Shown here: positions 10,745 to 21,178 of the stretch, piece by piece | How positions within the stretch are numbered: position 1 is the stretch's first letter | Layout of the letters: every line of letters starts with the position of its first letter | Assembly (NCBI GenBank): GCA_954871525.1 | Contig: OX940871.1 | Location: forward strand, 22,728,586 to 22,792,585 | Direction: 5' to 3' | DNA: 64,000 nt | Source of the DNA: Parietaria judaica | Taxonomy: Eukaryota; Streptophyta; Magnoliopsida; Rosales; Urticaceae | The notes under the pieces: model-generated | What the model saw: only the letters and a program-made list of their open reading frames with translations | Database searches by the model: none | Told to the model about the DNA's origin: nothing | Translations under genes and position numbers: made by a program

Positions 10745-12335
10745 CAAGTTAATAGCAAGGTTAATGGGGACAATCAATGATTTTCTAGCTTATGAAAACT
10801 TGTCAGATTACTCGGTTAAATAAAAAATTGGTTGTCCTGTTTGCTTTGAAGAGACAAGTTCCATCCGGTTGAATCATGGGAGAAAGACAATTTATGTCAA
10901 TCATCGGAAATTCTTACCAGCCAAAAACCCTTTCAGAAGGAAGAAAAATGTGTTTACTGGCCGTACATGCTATGAACACACTCCAAATATTTTTTTTAGG
11001 CGAAGGTGTGTCCGAGATGAGAAGTAGTTTTCATCCCAAGAAGCAAGGCAAAAAGGTATATTTACCACCGGCAAAGATCAGTTTAACCAAACCGGAGAGA
11101 ATATCATTATGCGAGTGGCTTGCTGAGATAAAAGTCCACGAAGGGCATTCGTCTAACTATCGTAGGTTTGTATTCGTAAATACCAAATTTATTATCAATA
11201 TGTAATTAAACCTATATATTTTGAATAATTTATGTTAACCTATCAGGCTTGCATCTGTAAAGGATTGTAGACTTATCGGAATGAATACTCATGATTGTCA
11301 TATCTTGTTGCAACAAATACTAACTCTTGCATTGCGGGGGTTATTGGAAAACATGGTTAAATTTTCCATATCCAAGTTTTGTGAGTTGTTCAACTCAATT
11401 TGCTTCAAGACCATCAAGCCCGACGATATTGATCCAATGCAAGAAGACTTGGTTACGACTCTATGCTCGTTTTGAGAAGTTCTTTCCACCCACTTTTTTC
11501 AACAACATGATCCACTTAACTGTTCATTTATAGTAAGTGAAGTGAAGTTATGCGGACTATTATTTTTATGGTGGATGTATCCTATCAAACGCTCTATATA
11601 TGAAAGTCTTGAAAGGTTATGTGAAGAGCTATAATCAGCCAAAGGGGAGCATCATCAAGAGTTACATTGTAGAGGCGTTAGTTGAGTTTTTTTTTTTTCT
11701 GAGTATTTAGCCAGATTGATTCCAATTGGATTTCCCAAAGAAGCTAGTGCAGAATCAAAAAGTATACTGACCGGTAAAATAATTTATATAATGGTTTACG
11801 AATGCAATCAGAAATATTTATTGTTTCCTATATATGACCTTTTATTGTTTTTGTACACATGAACCCTTTCGAAAGTAGACCGAAAACTTTGGGATGAAGC
11901 TGCTCTTCATGTTTTACATAATTTTGATCATGTGTCACCGTGTATCGATGACCATTTGAGGGAGTTGAAACTACTTCACCCTAAAAAGACCGAAGTAAAA
12001 AATGGTTACAACAAGAACTCAACCAAACATTTCCAAAGTGGCTCGAAGAACATGTGAATTCTCGAAGTGGACATCCTGAGACGCTTATGTAGATATCTAG
12101 AGGGCCTTCATCAATCGTTACAAGGTACACGTTGTGGTATGTTAAATGGTACACATTTTACACAAAAGAGAGAGATGAGAAACATCATGTTCAAAATAGT
12201 GGTGTAACATATGGTGCAGATTGCAGGTATGTTGCATCATCGAAGGACAAGAATACCGTACACAGTTTTATGAGGTACTACGGCTACGTACATGATATTT
12301 GGGAACTTGACTATTGTGAATGTGAGTGTTTGTGA
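10745..12335 (+). pseudogene. CACTA (En/Spm) transposase TNP2 with DUF4218 and DUF4216 regions
   Basis: Read in shifting frames, this gives the standard order of a CACTA transposase. TNP2 block: FLAYENLSDYSVK, then IGCPVCFEETSSIRLNHGRK and HRKFLPAKNPFRRKK (10780-10960). Next comes LPPAKISLTKPERISLCEWL (11065-11125). A likely intron with GT/AG borders is at 11166-11246, because the frame rejoins as RLASVKDCRLIG. The DUF4218 block follows: MNTHDCHILLQQILTLALRG to EKFFPPTFFNNMIHL, frameshifted near 11475. The DUF4216 block is YTKERDEKHHVQNSGV and YYGYVHDIWELDY (12165-12318). The intact enzyme cuts and joins CACTA element ends. Multiple stops (for example TAA near 10821) and frameshifts make this copy inactive. 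Confidence 0.85.
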
Positions 12336-12582
12336 GGGTAATTGGTCATTGTTTCTTGTAGTGTGTTTGTTTTTTTATGTCGTTTTTGGTAATGATACCA
12401 AATTACTATTAATTTATGCGCGAATCTTTGAATGTTGAGTGAGCTTGTACAAGTCTTCAGTCTGAACTTGAGTTCTTGATTTCTATTTTCTACTTATCTC
12501 TGTTTACACTGGTGTACGTTATCTATATGTGTCCTTTCGTTGTACCTTGACGGTTTAAGTTTAAAGACATCCTTAGTAACTG
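12336..12582. other. Spacer without recognised features
   Basis: T-rich spacer between the CACTA remnant and the foldback element. No gene or CACTA terminus seen. Confidence 0.4.
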
Positions 12583-13125
12583 GGTAAATTGCGGCTAATG
12601 TACCCAATGTTTGTTTTTCTGCGGATTATGTATCCAATGTTTATTTTTCCGTTACTTTACCGTTAAAAAGTCATATGTACACGTTTTGTATTTTTGACAT
12701 AACTCACACATTTTTTGTCCAAATTTTATGCAGGACATACGGCTGGAAAGATAAGAGATAGATCTAAAACTTTTATTTTTTTAAGTTTTGCAAAAAAATT
12801 TTAAGAACATTCGAAATTTCAATTACAACGCAAAACTAGACACTAGTTTAATACAAAATATTTGTTTCGAGCAAATTTTAATATATATAGTGATTTTTTC
12901 CTGATAAAACACAGTTGTATATCTATCTCTTATCTTTCCAAGCGTAGGTCGTGCATAAAATTTGGGAAAAAAATGAGTGAGTTATGTCAAAAATAAGAAA
13001 AATACAATATCACTCGGTGACGGTCAAGTGACGGAAAATACGAAAAAATCTAACAGAATAAAGTTTGGGTACATTAACCGACGAAAATAAACATTGGGTA
13101 CATAATCCGTAGAAAAACAGAGCCA
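12583..13125. mobile_element. Foldback element of the Mutator-like MITE family, right end incomplete
   Basis: Left end GGGTAAATTGCGGCTAATGTA matches the left end of the element at 29645-30631. The body is palindromic: ATTTTTGACATAACTCACAC with AAAGATAAGAGATAG near 12695-12765 is answered by ATCTCTTATCTTTCC and GAGTGAGTTATGTC near 12920-12990. The terminal part of the right arm, ending in TTTACCC, is missing, so no target duplication can be tested. Confidence 0.7.
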
Positions 13126-13466
13126 TGAAATAATTGGGTATGGATTGCATGAAATAATTAACTTATAATGAATAACCCTAACAAACAAAACAGACAACAA
13201 AGGAAATTAAAGGAAATAAAAGTACAGCTATCTAAATTAAGGGATAAGTTTATGTGTTTAAAGGAGAGATGAATTTAGTAATTGGAAAAACTGATTATTA
13301 TTGTTTTTTTTTAATTTAGGGGGACAAATAATTATTTGCCATTTGGAGAGTAACAAGCATGAATTTAAAAATCGTAACCGAAATTATTTCCGTCTTGGAT
13401 AATATCATTTTGGAACAATCGTAGGAGTAGTTGTTTCATAATTTGTACTTCGTAGTCGTCATTAAA
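13126..13466. other. Region downstream of the CYP716 gene
   Basis: AT-rich sequence at the 3' side of the minus-strand P450 gene. It should hold the 3' untranslated region and polyadenylation site. No other gene seen. Confidence 0.5.
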
Positions 13467-15306
13467 TCACGTCGTGCGGGTGTGGGTGAAGAGCCGGATG
13501 GGGAGGCCGTTGGTGGGCATGGGGAGCGGGTTGACGACAATGCCTTCGTTGGGGACGATCTTCTCAAAGCGGAAACGGCGGACGAGGTTGTGCATAAACA
13601 CTAGGATCTCTAAGCGAGCATATTCCTTTCCAGGGCACATGCGGGGCCCACCCCCGAAGGGTACGAATGTGTAGGGTGCAGGACCATTTCCCTCGAAGCG
13701 GGTTGGGTCAAACTTTTCGGGGTCCGGGAAGTACTTAGCGCTCTTGTGCGTTGAGTTGGTGCTCCAGTACAACTTCCATCCCTTCGGGATTGAGTAACCT
13801 TTGAACACAAAGTCCGTTAGTGCCTCTCTGAACGCTCCTTGCAGCGGTGGAACCACTCTCATAACCTCTTGGGCCACGTTCCAAGAATACTTCATATTCT
13901 GCAGGTCCTTCCACGTCAGCAATTCTCCCTCCGCCTTAGTCCGAGCTATATCCATTTGCTCTGTAATTCATTAACAGTGTTAGAATATAAACCTTATTAT
14001 GTTACAACTTGCAATTTTCTTGTAGCTGTGGTATATTATTATTGTTATTAGTGAAGCCCTTCAATTGACTTCAAATAACTAGAATTTTATTTTATTTCTT
14101 AAGTTTTTGATTAGTCATATAATTCCTAAAAGTTTTTTATGGCTCTCTTCGTCTCGTAAGCTTATCCATATAATATCTAGGTCGTTTGCAGGTTTTGATA
14201 CTACTGAAAGTCTTATTTCTCAATGAACAAAGTAAAAAATATTCTAGTTACTCTTATTTATAATTATTTCTTTCATAATTTAGTGAAGATTCTTAATAGA
14301 ATAGTGCACGAGTGGGTAAAGTAATATATGTACCTTTGTAGACGGCGTCGTAGACATGGGGAAGCTCGGCGAGGTACTTGACGATGAAGGTGCAGGCTGA
14401 GCTGGTGGTGTCGTGGCCGCCGATGAGGAGGGCAAGGATCTTGTCGGCAATGTGGAGCTCGCTCATGTTGAACCCTTCTTCGGTGCTCACCAGCAGCATG
14501 TGTGAGAGAATGTCCTGCGAGTGAGTGGAGGAGCCGTCGGCGAGGTCCAGCCTACGCTGCTTGATGATTTTTATCAGCTCAGCACGGATGAAGTTTGATG
14601 CGTTGATGGCCTTACGGAACGGTGTGCCGGGCAAATCAATGGGCATGGAGATGATTCCGGCAGCCAGAAGCTTGAAAGAGTCTTCCAACTTGGTGATCTC
14701 TTTGAGGTCGTCCATGCTGATGAAGAGCTTTGCGGCGAGCCAGAAGGTGTAGCGCTTGGTTAGCTTTAACGTCTGAATCTCGGTCTGGTTCTCCCAGTCG
14801 GCCACAAAGCAGCGCTGGGCAATAGTGTCCATGACCGCAATGTACCGCTGCAGCGCATCGGGCTTCATGAAGTCGGGGAGAAGCTTGCGTAGCTTCTTAC
14901 CCTCTTCACGGATAGACATGGTCTCGGGTGTCGAGGGAAACATCTTGTTGATTGAGCTGGGCCACCACGTCGTAAGCAGCTTGTTCTCATTCGAAAACAG
15001 AAACTTATTGCAGGCTGCGCCGCAGAACACGGCTGTGGGCTCGCCCACGAGGGATGTTCTGAAGATTTCCGTGTTGAATTGGGTCATTCGATCAAATATG
15101 AACTTCTCGGGATTGCCTTTCCACCCGCAGGAAAGCCACCGCATAGTCTCTCCAACCACTGGATATCCGATCTTCCCAGGTGGGAGGTTGGCTCCGGTGA
15201 AGTGCGATCGGTGTTTGTAGAAAACCATTAAAATCGCTGTCGTTAGCGCCATCACCAACCCTCCGGTGAGCAGCGGGAGCACTTGGTCGTCCATGTGCAT
15301 CATCAT
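13467..15306 (-). CDS. CYP716: Cytochrome P450 of the CYP716 family (triterpene oxidase type), two exons
   Basis: Exon 1 is 15306-14334 and exon 2 is 13960-13467, joined across a 373 bp intron with GT (14333-14332) and AG (13962-13961). The product is 488 residues, usual for the family (about 480). Seen: an N-terminal hydrophobic anchor (about 8-30); proline hinge LPPGKIGYP (41-49); I-helix IGGHDTT (295-301); K-helix EVMR (356-359); FDPTRF near 408-413; haem loop [14 protein letters not shown] with ligand Cys433. STNSTHK and [10 protein letters not shown] are typical of CYP716A. Known CYP716A enzymes sit in the endoplasmic reticulum, take electrons from P450 reductase, and oxidise beta-amyrin, alpha-amyrin or lupeol, often at C-28. 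The substrate here is inferred. No stop or frameshift is seen. The first of three clustered Met codons was taken as start. A broken oxidosqualene cyclase exon lies 36 kb away. Confidence 0.92.
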
Positions 15307-15449
15307 GTGGCTAAATTTAGGGTGGGATGGTGGTAGAAGGGAATTCCATACTTAAAGGAGTTGAAGTTCAGATTCAATTTTATCATGTCTATTGAAAAAA
15401 TGCAATATTCTATTAGGAGGTTCATCCCACGTTTCCAGTCTGTCACTTC

Positions 15450-15464
15450 ATCCTTATATAAATT
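15450..15464 (-). promoter_or_regulatory. Candidate TATA box of the CYP716 gene
   Basis: Minus strand AATTTATATAAGGA, about 145 bases upstream of the start codon. It is the best TATA match in the first 250 bases upstream. Another AT-rich candidate near 15505 is a simple ATATAT run and less convincing. Confidence 0.5.
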
Positions 15465-15531
15465 ACGACTATACAAGTTGAAATTGGATTCTAATGTAGA
15501 GTACCATATATATGTATATTAAAGAAATCCT

Positions 15532-18262
15532 AGGAAATGTTCATTTAACCCCAATTTTTTTTTAAATTGCCCATAATTTAATAAAACCAGTTTTGGGTTA
15601 ATTAGCCAAATACTAATCTTGATCTAACAATTTCAAAAATATAAAAAAATCTATAATTAATAATTAAAACTACCAATTAATCGAGTTGTCGACAATAATA
15701 TCCGTCCCAAATAATTTGCGTTTAAAAAATATTAATCTGATTTTGCATTTTTTTTTTCGTTGGGTAAAATCAATTTTAATTTATTAGTACATAATGTTGT
15801 CTAATTTTAGATTAAAAAAACTAATCAATATATTAAAAAAAATCTCTTAAGCTTAGCTTAATGAGTCAGCCTTATTAATAGTTTTATTTGACATGTTTTT
15901 TAATTAAACATGGATCAAATCATTAATTGAGTTTTTATGTATAGCTTTTCATCGTGGTAAATGTAATTATGAAACTGTAATAATAGATTAAAAATTATGT
16001 AATTGTAGTTACAATATTGTAATTACGAAACTGAAGCCACAAATCTGTAATTATTAGATTGTAACTATAAGTACAAAACTGCAAATCGATCATTGAATTT
16101 ATCATCTTTAACTTTTAATACGAATTTATAGTTGTAATTACCAATATATTTAGATGCAAATGTATTTTGTAACAATTAGGTGACTATAATTACGTATCTA
16201 CAGTTAAGTAATTGTACTTACAAAATACTGTTATGGCCAAAGGAAATAGTGATTGAATCGACCAGAGTCATTTGATTAGTCGGCGGCGGGCTCAGAAACT
16301 GACTCATCTGCGATGGCCAGCGCCAGGAAAGAACCCGCAAAACCAAAATCGCCACTAGGCGTCGATTCCTGAAACATTGAAGGTTGTTACGACATTTGAG
16401 GAGCAAAGGGATTAGCTCGCATCGATCGTAAGCCACCTGCAATGAACGTAGTCGAAAAAGGTGTGCCAAATAAGGCCAGCGTCTTCGACGACATTCTTTA
16501 CAGCAGCAACAGTTTTAAATGGTATAGAATTATATGAAATAAAATTAAATTTTTTATATGGATAAATGAGGGAAATGCCCATTTGTGACTCAAGGTTAAA
16601 AAAATGCCGATTTCTAGTCATGGTAATCATAGATACCAATAAATTTAAATATGGACCAATATTCCCTTCCAATTAACTCACATTAATCTTAATTTTGTTT
16701 TTTAATAAAAATTAAAAAAACAATTTTTTCCCTTAAATGTAGCAAACTAACTAAATTAAAATAAATCTTTCCTATTTTTAGGATTAAACAAATATTACTT
16801 GAATTATACTTCCCTATTTTAACGTTTGTAAAAAAATCCTATTTTTTATTTTTTAGTCCCTATTAATCGGTATTAATTTATAATTTTTCTCCCTTATTAA
16901 TCAGTATTTTGAAAACAAAATTTCAAATTATTTCTCTGCATTAACTTGTAATTATATTTACGTAACTATATTTACGTTACTATATTTACGTTTATGTATT
17001 TACATTAAATAAATTTACAAAATTTAAATAAAGCTGTATTTAATAAACTGTAAATAAAATTACAAAATTACAATATAAGAATGAAGCTGTAATTGTATAT
17101 ACGAAGATTGTAAAATATTTACAAAATTAATTTTGTAACTGTAGACACAAATCCATAACTATAAATACAAAAATATAACAAGAAAATATTAAACTGTAAT
17201 GGTAAATGTAATTGCAAATATGAAACCATAAATATTTTTACAAAAATGTAAATATATATACCAATACGAATACGAAAATTGTAAATATATACTAATATTA
17301 ATACCAAATATATATACCAAATTTAAAATGTAAAATGTAAATCTATATACCAATACCAAATATATATTCCTTTAAACTTTAAATATATGATCTTGTTGAA
17401 CATGTTAGAACTGTAAATATATTTACAGCGCGCGACACAACGAGTCGCACGACTGACGGACGCTCCGGCGACGTCATTCACGAGCTTCAGCGGCGTCGAC
17501 GTGCGTTCCCTGTCGTGCCCAGGTCTGTACAATCCTTCGTGAAAGCGCCTCCTCCGCAGTTGCCGACGATGAACGCTCTGGTGACGTCGTTGTTTTCAGC
17601 GCTGCCTTTGTAGCTTTCTCCCTGCTGCTCATCCGCAGCCGATGAACGCTCTAGAATTCAACGGCGATCTTTGCGGTGGAGCGACAGAGGAATTCGACGG
17701 CGACAGCAGACGCCGGAGCAACGGAGGAATGCTACGGCGCGATAAAGGAATGCGACGATGATGGCTGAAGAGGCGAGGAGAGAAGTGATTTTCGGCAACG
17801 AACTACGGCGCAGGAGACAGAAGACGAGCGAGAGTCGAGCGTGAGTGAGGAGAGAGAAAGAAGGGAGCGATAGAAGATTTTAAAATTTTAGGTCAAAGTA
17901 ACAAATTAATTAAAAATCTGATAAATATGGTAAAAATTCAACTATACTTTTAAGAAAAATATAAATTCCAAATTAAAATATATAATAAATAATTAATAAT
18001 TAATAAACAAAAATAAAAAAATATAATTAAGTATGGTCCAAAATACATTTAAAATGTGCATGAATTAATTTAAAGTATGGGCATTTCCTTTAAAATTTAG
18101 GTGGTTTTTGGATTTTTTTTGGGTAATTTTTTATATTTAAAATTTATCTTATATAGAAAGTTAGTTAGGAAAAAAAAAGATCATAAATTGGGTAAAAATT
18201 GATTTTCTGAAAGTATGGGCAAATTTTTAAAGGATTGGTTATTTCATAAAATTTTCCGTGAT
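15532..18262. mobile_element. Possible terminal-inverted-repeat element with GC-rich cargo
   Basis: The left end (GGAAATGTTCATTTAACC, then AAATTGCCCATA and TTTTGGGTTAAT) resembles the reverse complement of the right end (18175-18262: ACCCAATTT, TTTGCCCATACTTTC, TTTTCC). An inner inverted pair, GGAAATGCCCAT near 16570 and ATGGGCATTTCC near 18080, suggests a second element nested inside. No clear target duplication was found. The interior is AT-rich, with many TGTAATTACAA-like motifs, except for a GC-rich island at 17425-17870. Confidence 0.35.
17425..17870. other. GC-rich island in AT-rich surroundings
   Basis: About 450 bases that are clearly GC-rich compared with both flanks, with repeated GACGGCGA and GAATTCGACGGCG motifs and ATGAACGCTCT appearing twice. 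No continuous reading frame or recognisable protein. It could be a captured gene fragment inside the surrounding element, as in Pack-MULEs, or an old promoter or first-exon fragment. Confidence 0.4.
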
Positions 18263-19230
18263 TCAATTTGGTGATGCTAGAATATGATATGAAAAATGCA
18301 TTGTAAGAGAATTATTTAAAATGATCGATGGCGAAACTATAATATAGATTCTTGGAATGGCGAACTATAGTAACGAGGCATTGTAATTATAAGAGTATAA
18401 GAACTTGAATAAATAAATTAAAAAATATACAATTTATGTTCATTTATGCATATACAATAGAAAATTTTAGTTTTCCGACAGGCGAACAAACACGTTTGCA
18501 ATGGTGAAAAGATGTTATTTACCAATTTAGAAAGAAAAAAAATTAAGTTTGATTTTTTTTATTAACCGTACTATGATGATAATTAAAATAAAAATAATTT
18601 CTTATACTTCTTAAAATATTATGGTTACTAATAAATTTAGTCAGTACGGTAACAAAAGTCCAAAATTATAAATTTTGCAGAACAAAAAAAAACATTAAGT
18701 AATACATACAGAACAATTAATTGCAATAATTTAAGAAGTAAAATATATACTATTAAATAACTAAAAAAAATATTGTTTAAACCGCAAAGTTTTCTAGTAA
18801 TTTTTTTTTGATGAAAACCGCATATGACATTATTTAGGAAAAATCAATAACAGTTTCTACCGCAATTGTTTGTTCTAGAAAAAGAAATCTGAAAATGCTT
18901 GGTGAAAAACATAGTATATCAATATTTTTTTTTTTATTTCTGCTTATAGTGTTTAACTAGGGAAGACACTAAACACGATTTTATTTGACTTTGAAAAAAT
19001 ATTCCTCATGCCAACATTTAGGCATTTTTGTGTCTCATTTTGTGGCTTCGCCCGTTAAAAGGGTACACGAGCTAAGACAGTCCGGTCCATATCTATTTTA
19101 TTCTCAGATAATTAATTAATTTTATGATATTTTCCTATTATGTCAAGTCGATTCCTTTTGAAACAAAAAATATATATAAGAATATATAAATATAAATATA
19201 AATATAAATTTAAATATAATATATAAACAT
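18263..19230. other. AT-rich intergenic DNA
   Basis: No gene, repeat boundary or regulatory signal that I can support. Confidence 0.5.
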
Positions 19231-20689
19231 GTATATGCCGTATATGCCGCGACGCTGATCTCGCTCCATCCATAATTCATCGATTCTTTCCTGATTCTAC
19301 AACAAAACTATACGAGTGAGCTAACGCTCAGTACGTAAAAGCTTTTTATTACTCATGAAAATATGTATGAAATTACCACATCATAAATCACATAATGCAA
19401 TGTTATGCTATACCATTTTATAGCTTTTTATATATAAGCATAGTCTTGGGCCCTGCGTACGTACTAGCGCGCAACAACACCGACGGGGGAGTGGGGGCGC
19501 GAGCCTAACCAAGTCAGCCCGCGAAAAACAGCTAACGACGTATCATTTGAGATTACGCGACTCGATACAGTCGGAAGCTTCATACACATTGTGATCAGAG
19601 ACTACGCGACCCGATGCAATGGTTAGTACAATGCAATTTACTAAAAATTTCATACATATATATAATATCAGTATAGATTATATGTATGACTAAATGCTTA
19701 TGCTTCGGAATACACTCATACTCTATATTCATGCTTTCTCAATATGCTCATATCGCATGTCCAACATATATCATTAAACTGCTATAAATCGACATAAATC
19801 ATTCAAACATATATTTCACACCAAGCACAATCACACAAACCAAAATATTACTGTTGTGTTGTAGTGACTACTTTTACGTACCTTGCTCCTATTGAAACAT
19901 TACTTAACACGAGTCCGTGCCTGCTTAAATGCGAAAAAACTAAAATCTATAGTAATTCTAAAACTAGAAGTAATACCAATCAAAGGGAAGAAGAAAAGGA
20001 AAGTGAAGAGTGGATAGTATACCCTAAACAAAACCCTAAAACAAATCAGAATCATATTGAAAACTCAAATCAAAGCAAATGAAGCATAACACGTACCCAA
20101 ATCCAACTTACCTAATCGCATGGCAATCCGAACGAACAGGAGAGGGCGGAGGGAACTACCCAAGAATGGAGATAGAAAAAATGGAGCGAAGAGGGGACGG
20201 AGTAAGGGGTGAACGACGAAGCCAGAAGATTAAAGAAAGAGAGAAATAGAAGATGAGTAAAACAGAGAAGGAAATGGATGAGAATTTCCTCGTCTGTGAT
20301 GATAATGGAAAATAAAATATAATTCTCGGTATGGCCTAGGCTAGATATTTTTCGCCATGGTGCATTTAGAAAACAAATAAATTGATGCTAAAAGCTAATA
20401 TGCGCTGCGGCGAACGAAAAAAAAATGAGACTACACATATTGAACGCCTATGTTGCGAAATAATTAGTTGCCGCGGCTATATTAGCGCCCACCGCGGCGA
20501 ACGAGCTTTTATACAACAGTTTTTGCAAATTGTTGTGTAAAATAGATCTCTTTCTCGTTTTGCCCAACAATGTTTCAAAAACTGTTTTTTCAAATTTTTT
20601 GCACAACACATATATTTAAATGTTGTGTAACAACTAACAACCATATTGTATTCTACTATTTGAATATATTATCGTAAGCAGTGACGTTT
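19231..20689. other. Repeat-derived intergenic DNA
   Basis: From 19240 to 20340 the sequence has the look of an LTR read in reverse, with GAGCTAACGCTCAGTACG near 19320, similar in style to the GCTGAGCGCAAGCTCACG block near 1925 of the 4.4 kb LTR. I could not fix ends. From 20400 to 20520 there are GCTGCGGCGAACG and CCGCGGCTATAT motifs of the CACTA subterminal type. The frame 19864-20082 is low complexity and not a gene. Confidence 0.3.
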
Positions 20690-20881
20690 ATGTATAAACA
20701 ACTTGCTATTATTTAGTTAGTATTATTTACTTGCTGCACAATGTATTTAGGGTATTATGATAATTTTCTATGAGGTTGGATCTCTATATAAAGGCTTGTA
20801 CTTGTACCTCATTTTACCATCTCAAAATAAAAAGCTCTCCTTGTATTTTAACTTCTCTCTTCGTCTCATTGTTGTGCTTCA

Positions 20882-20922
<41 letters not shown>

Positions 20923-21035
20923 AAGTCAGAGTGTGTATCGTGCAAGAGTAAAAGGAGTCCGCATAGTGTCAAAAAGTGGTTTGCCTTTTAGTATATTGTG
21001 GAAAAAGTTCCAAATTTATTTTTTTCAAACTAACA
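20690..21035 (+). repeat. 5' LTR of Copia element I
   Basis: Contains the promoter TATA box CTCTATATAAAGGC (20791-20804). A CA repeat followed by a TA repeat (20881-20921) lies downstream of it. It ends AAACTAACA next to the primer site. The left limit is set by loose similarity of ACTTGCT...TTTACTTG to the 3' LTR. Confidence 0.65.
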
Positions 21036-21038
21036 TTT

Positions 21039-21051
21039 CGTATCAGAGCGG
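21039..21051 (+). other. Primer binding site of Copia element I
   Basis: CGTATCAGAGCGG, close to the TGGTATCAGAGC complement of initiator methionine tRNA. It starts about four bases after the LTR. Confidence 0.7.
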
Positions 21052-21178
21052 TGTTGTCGTTATTGTTAAGTCTCTTGAAATTCTTAGTATGCTCTGTGGT
21101 TGCGGTTCTGATTGATCTTCCACATCATAAACGATTTCTTGAGATTTTACGGTGCGAGCTCCCTTTATGCCGAAGTAC

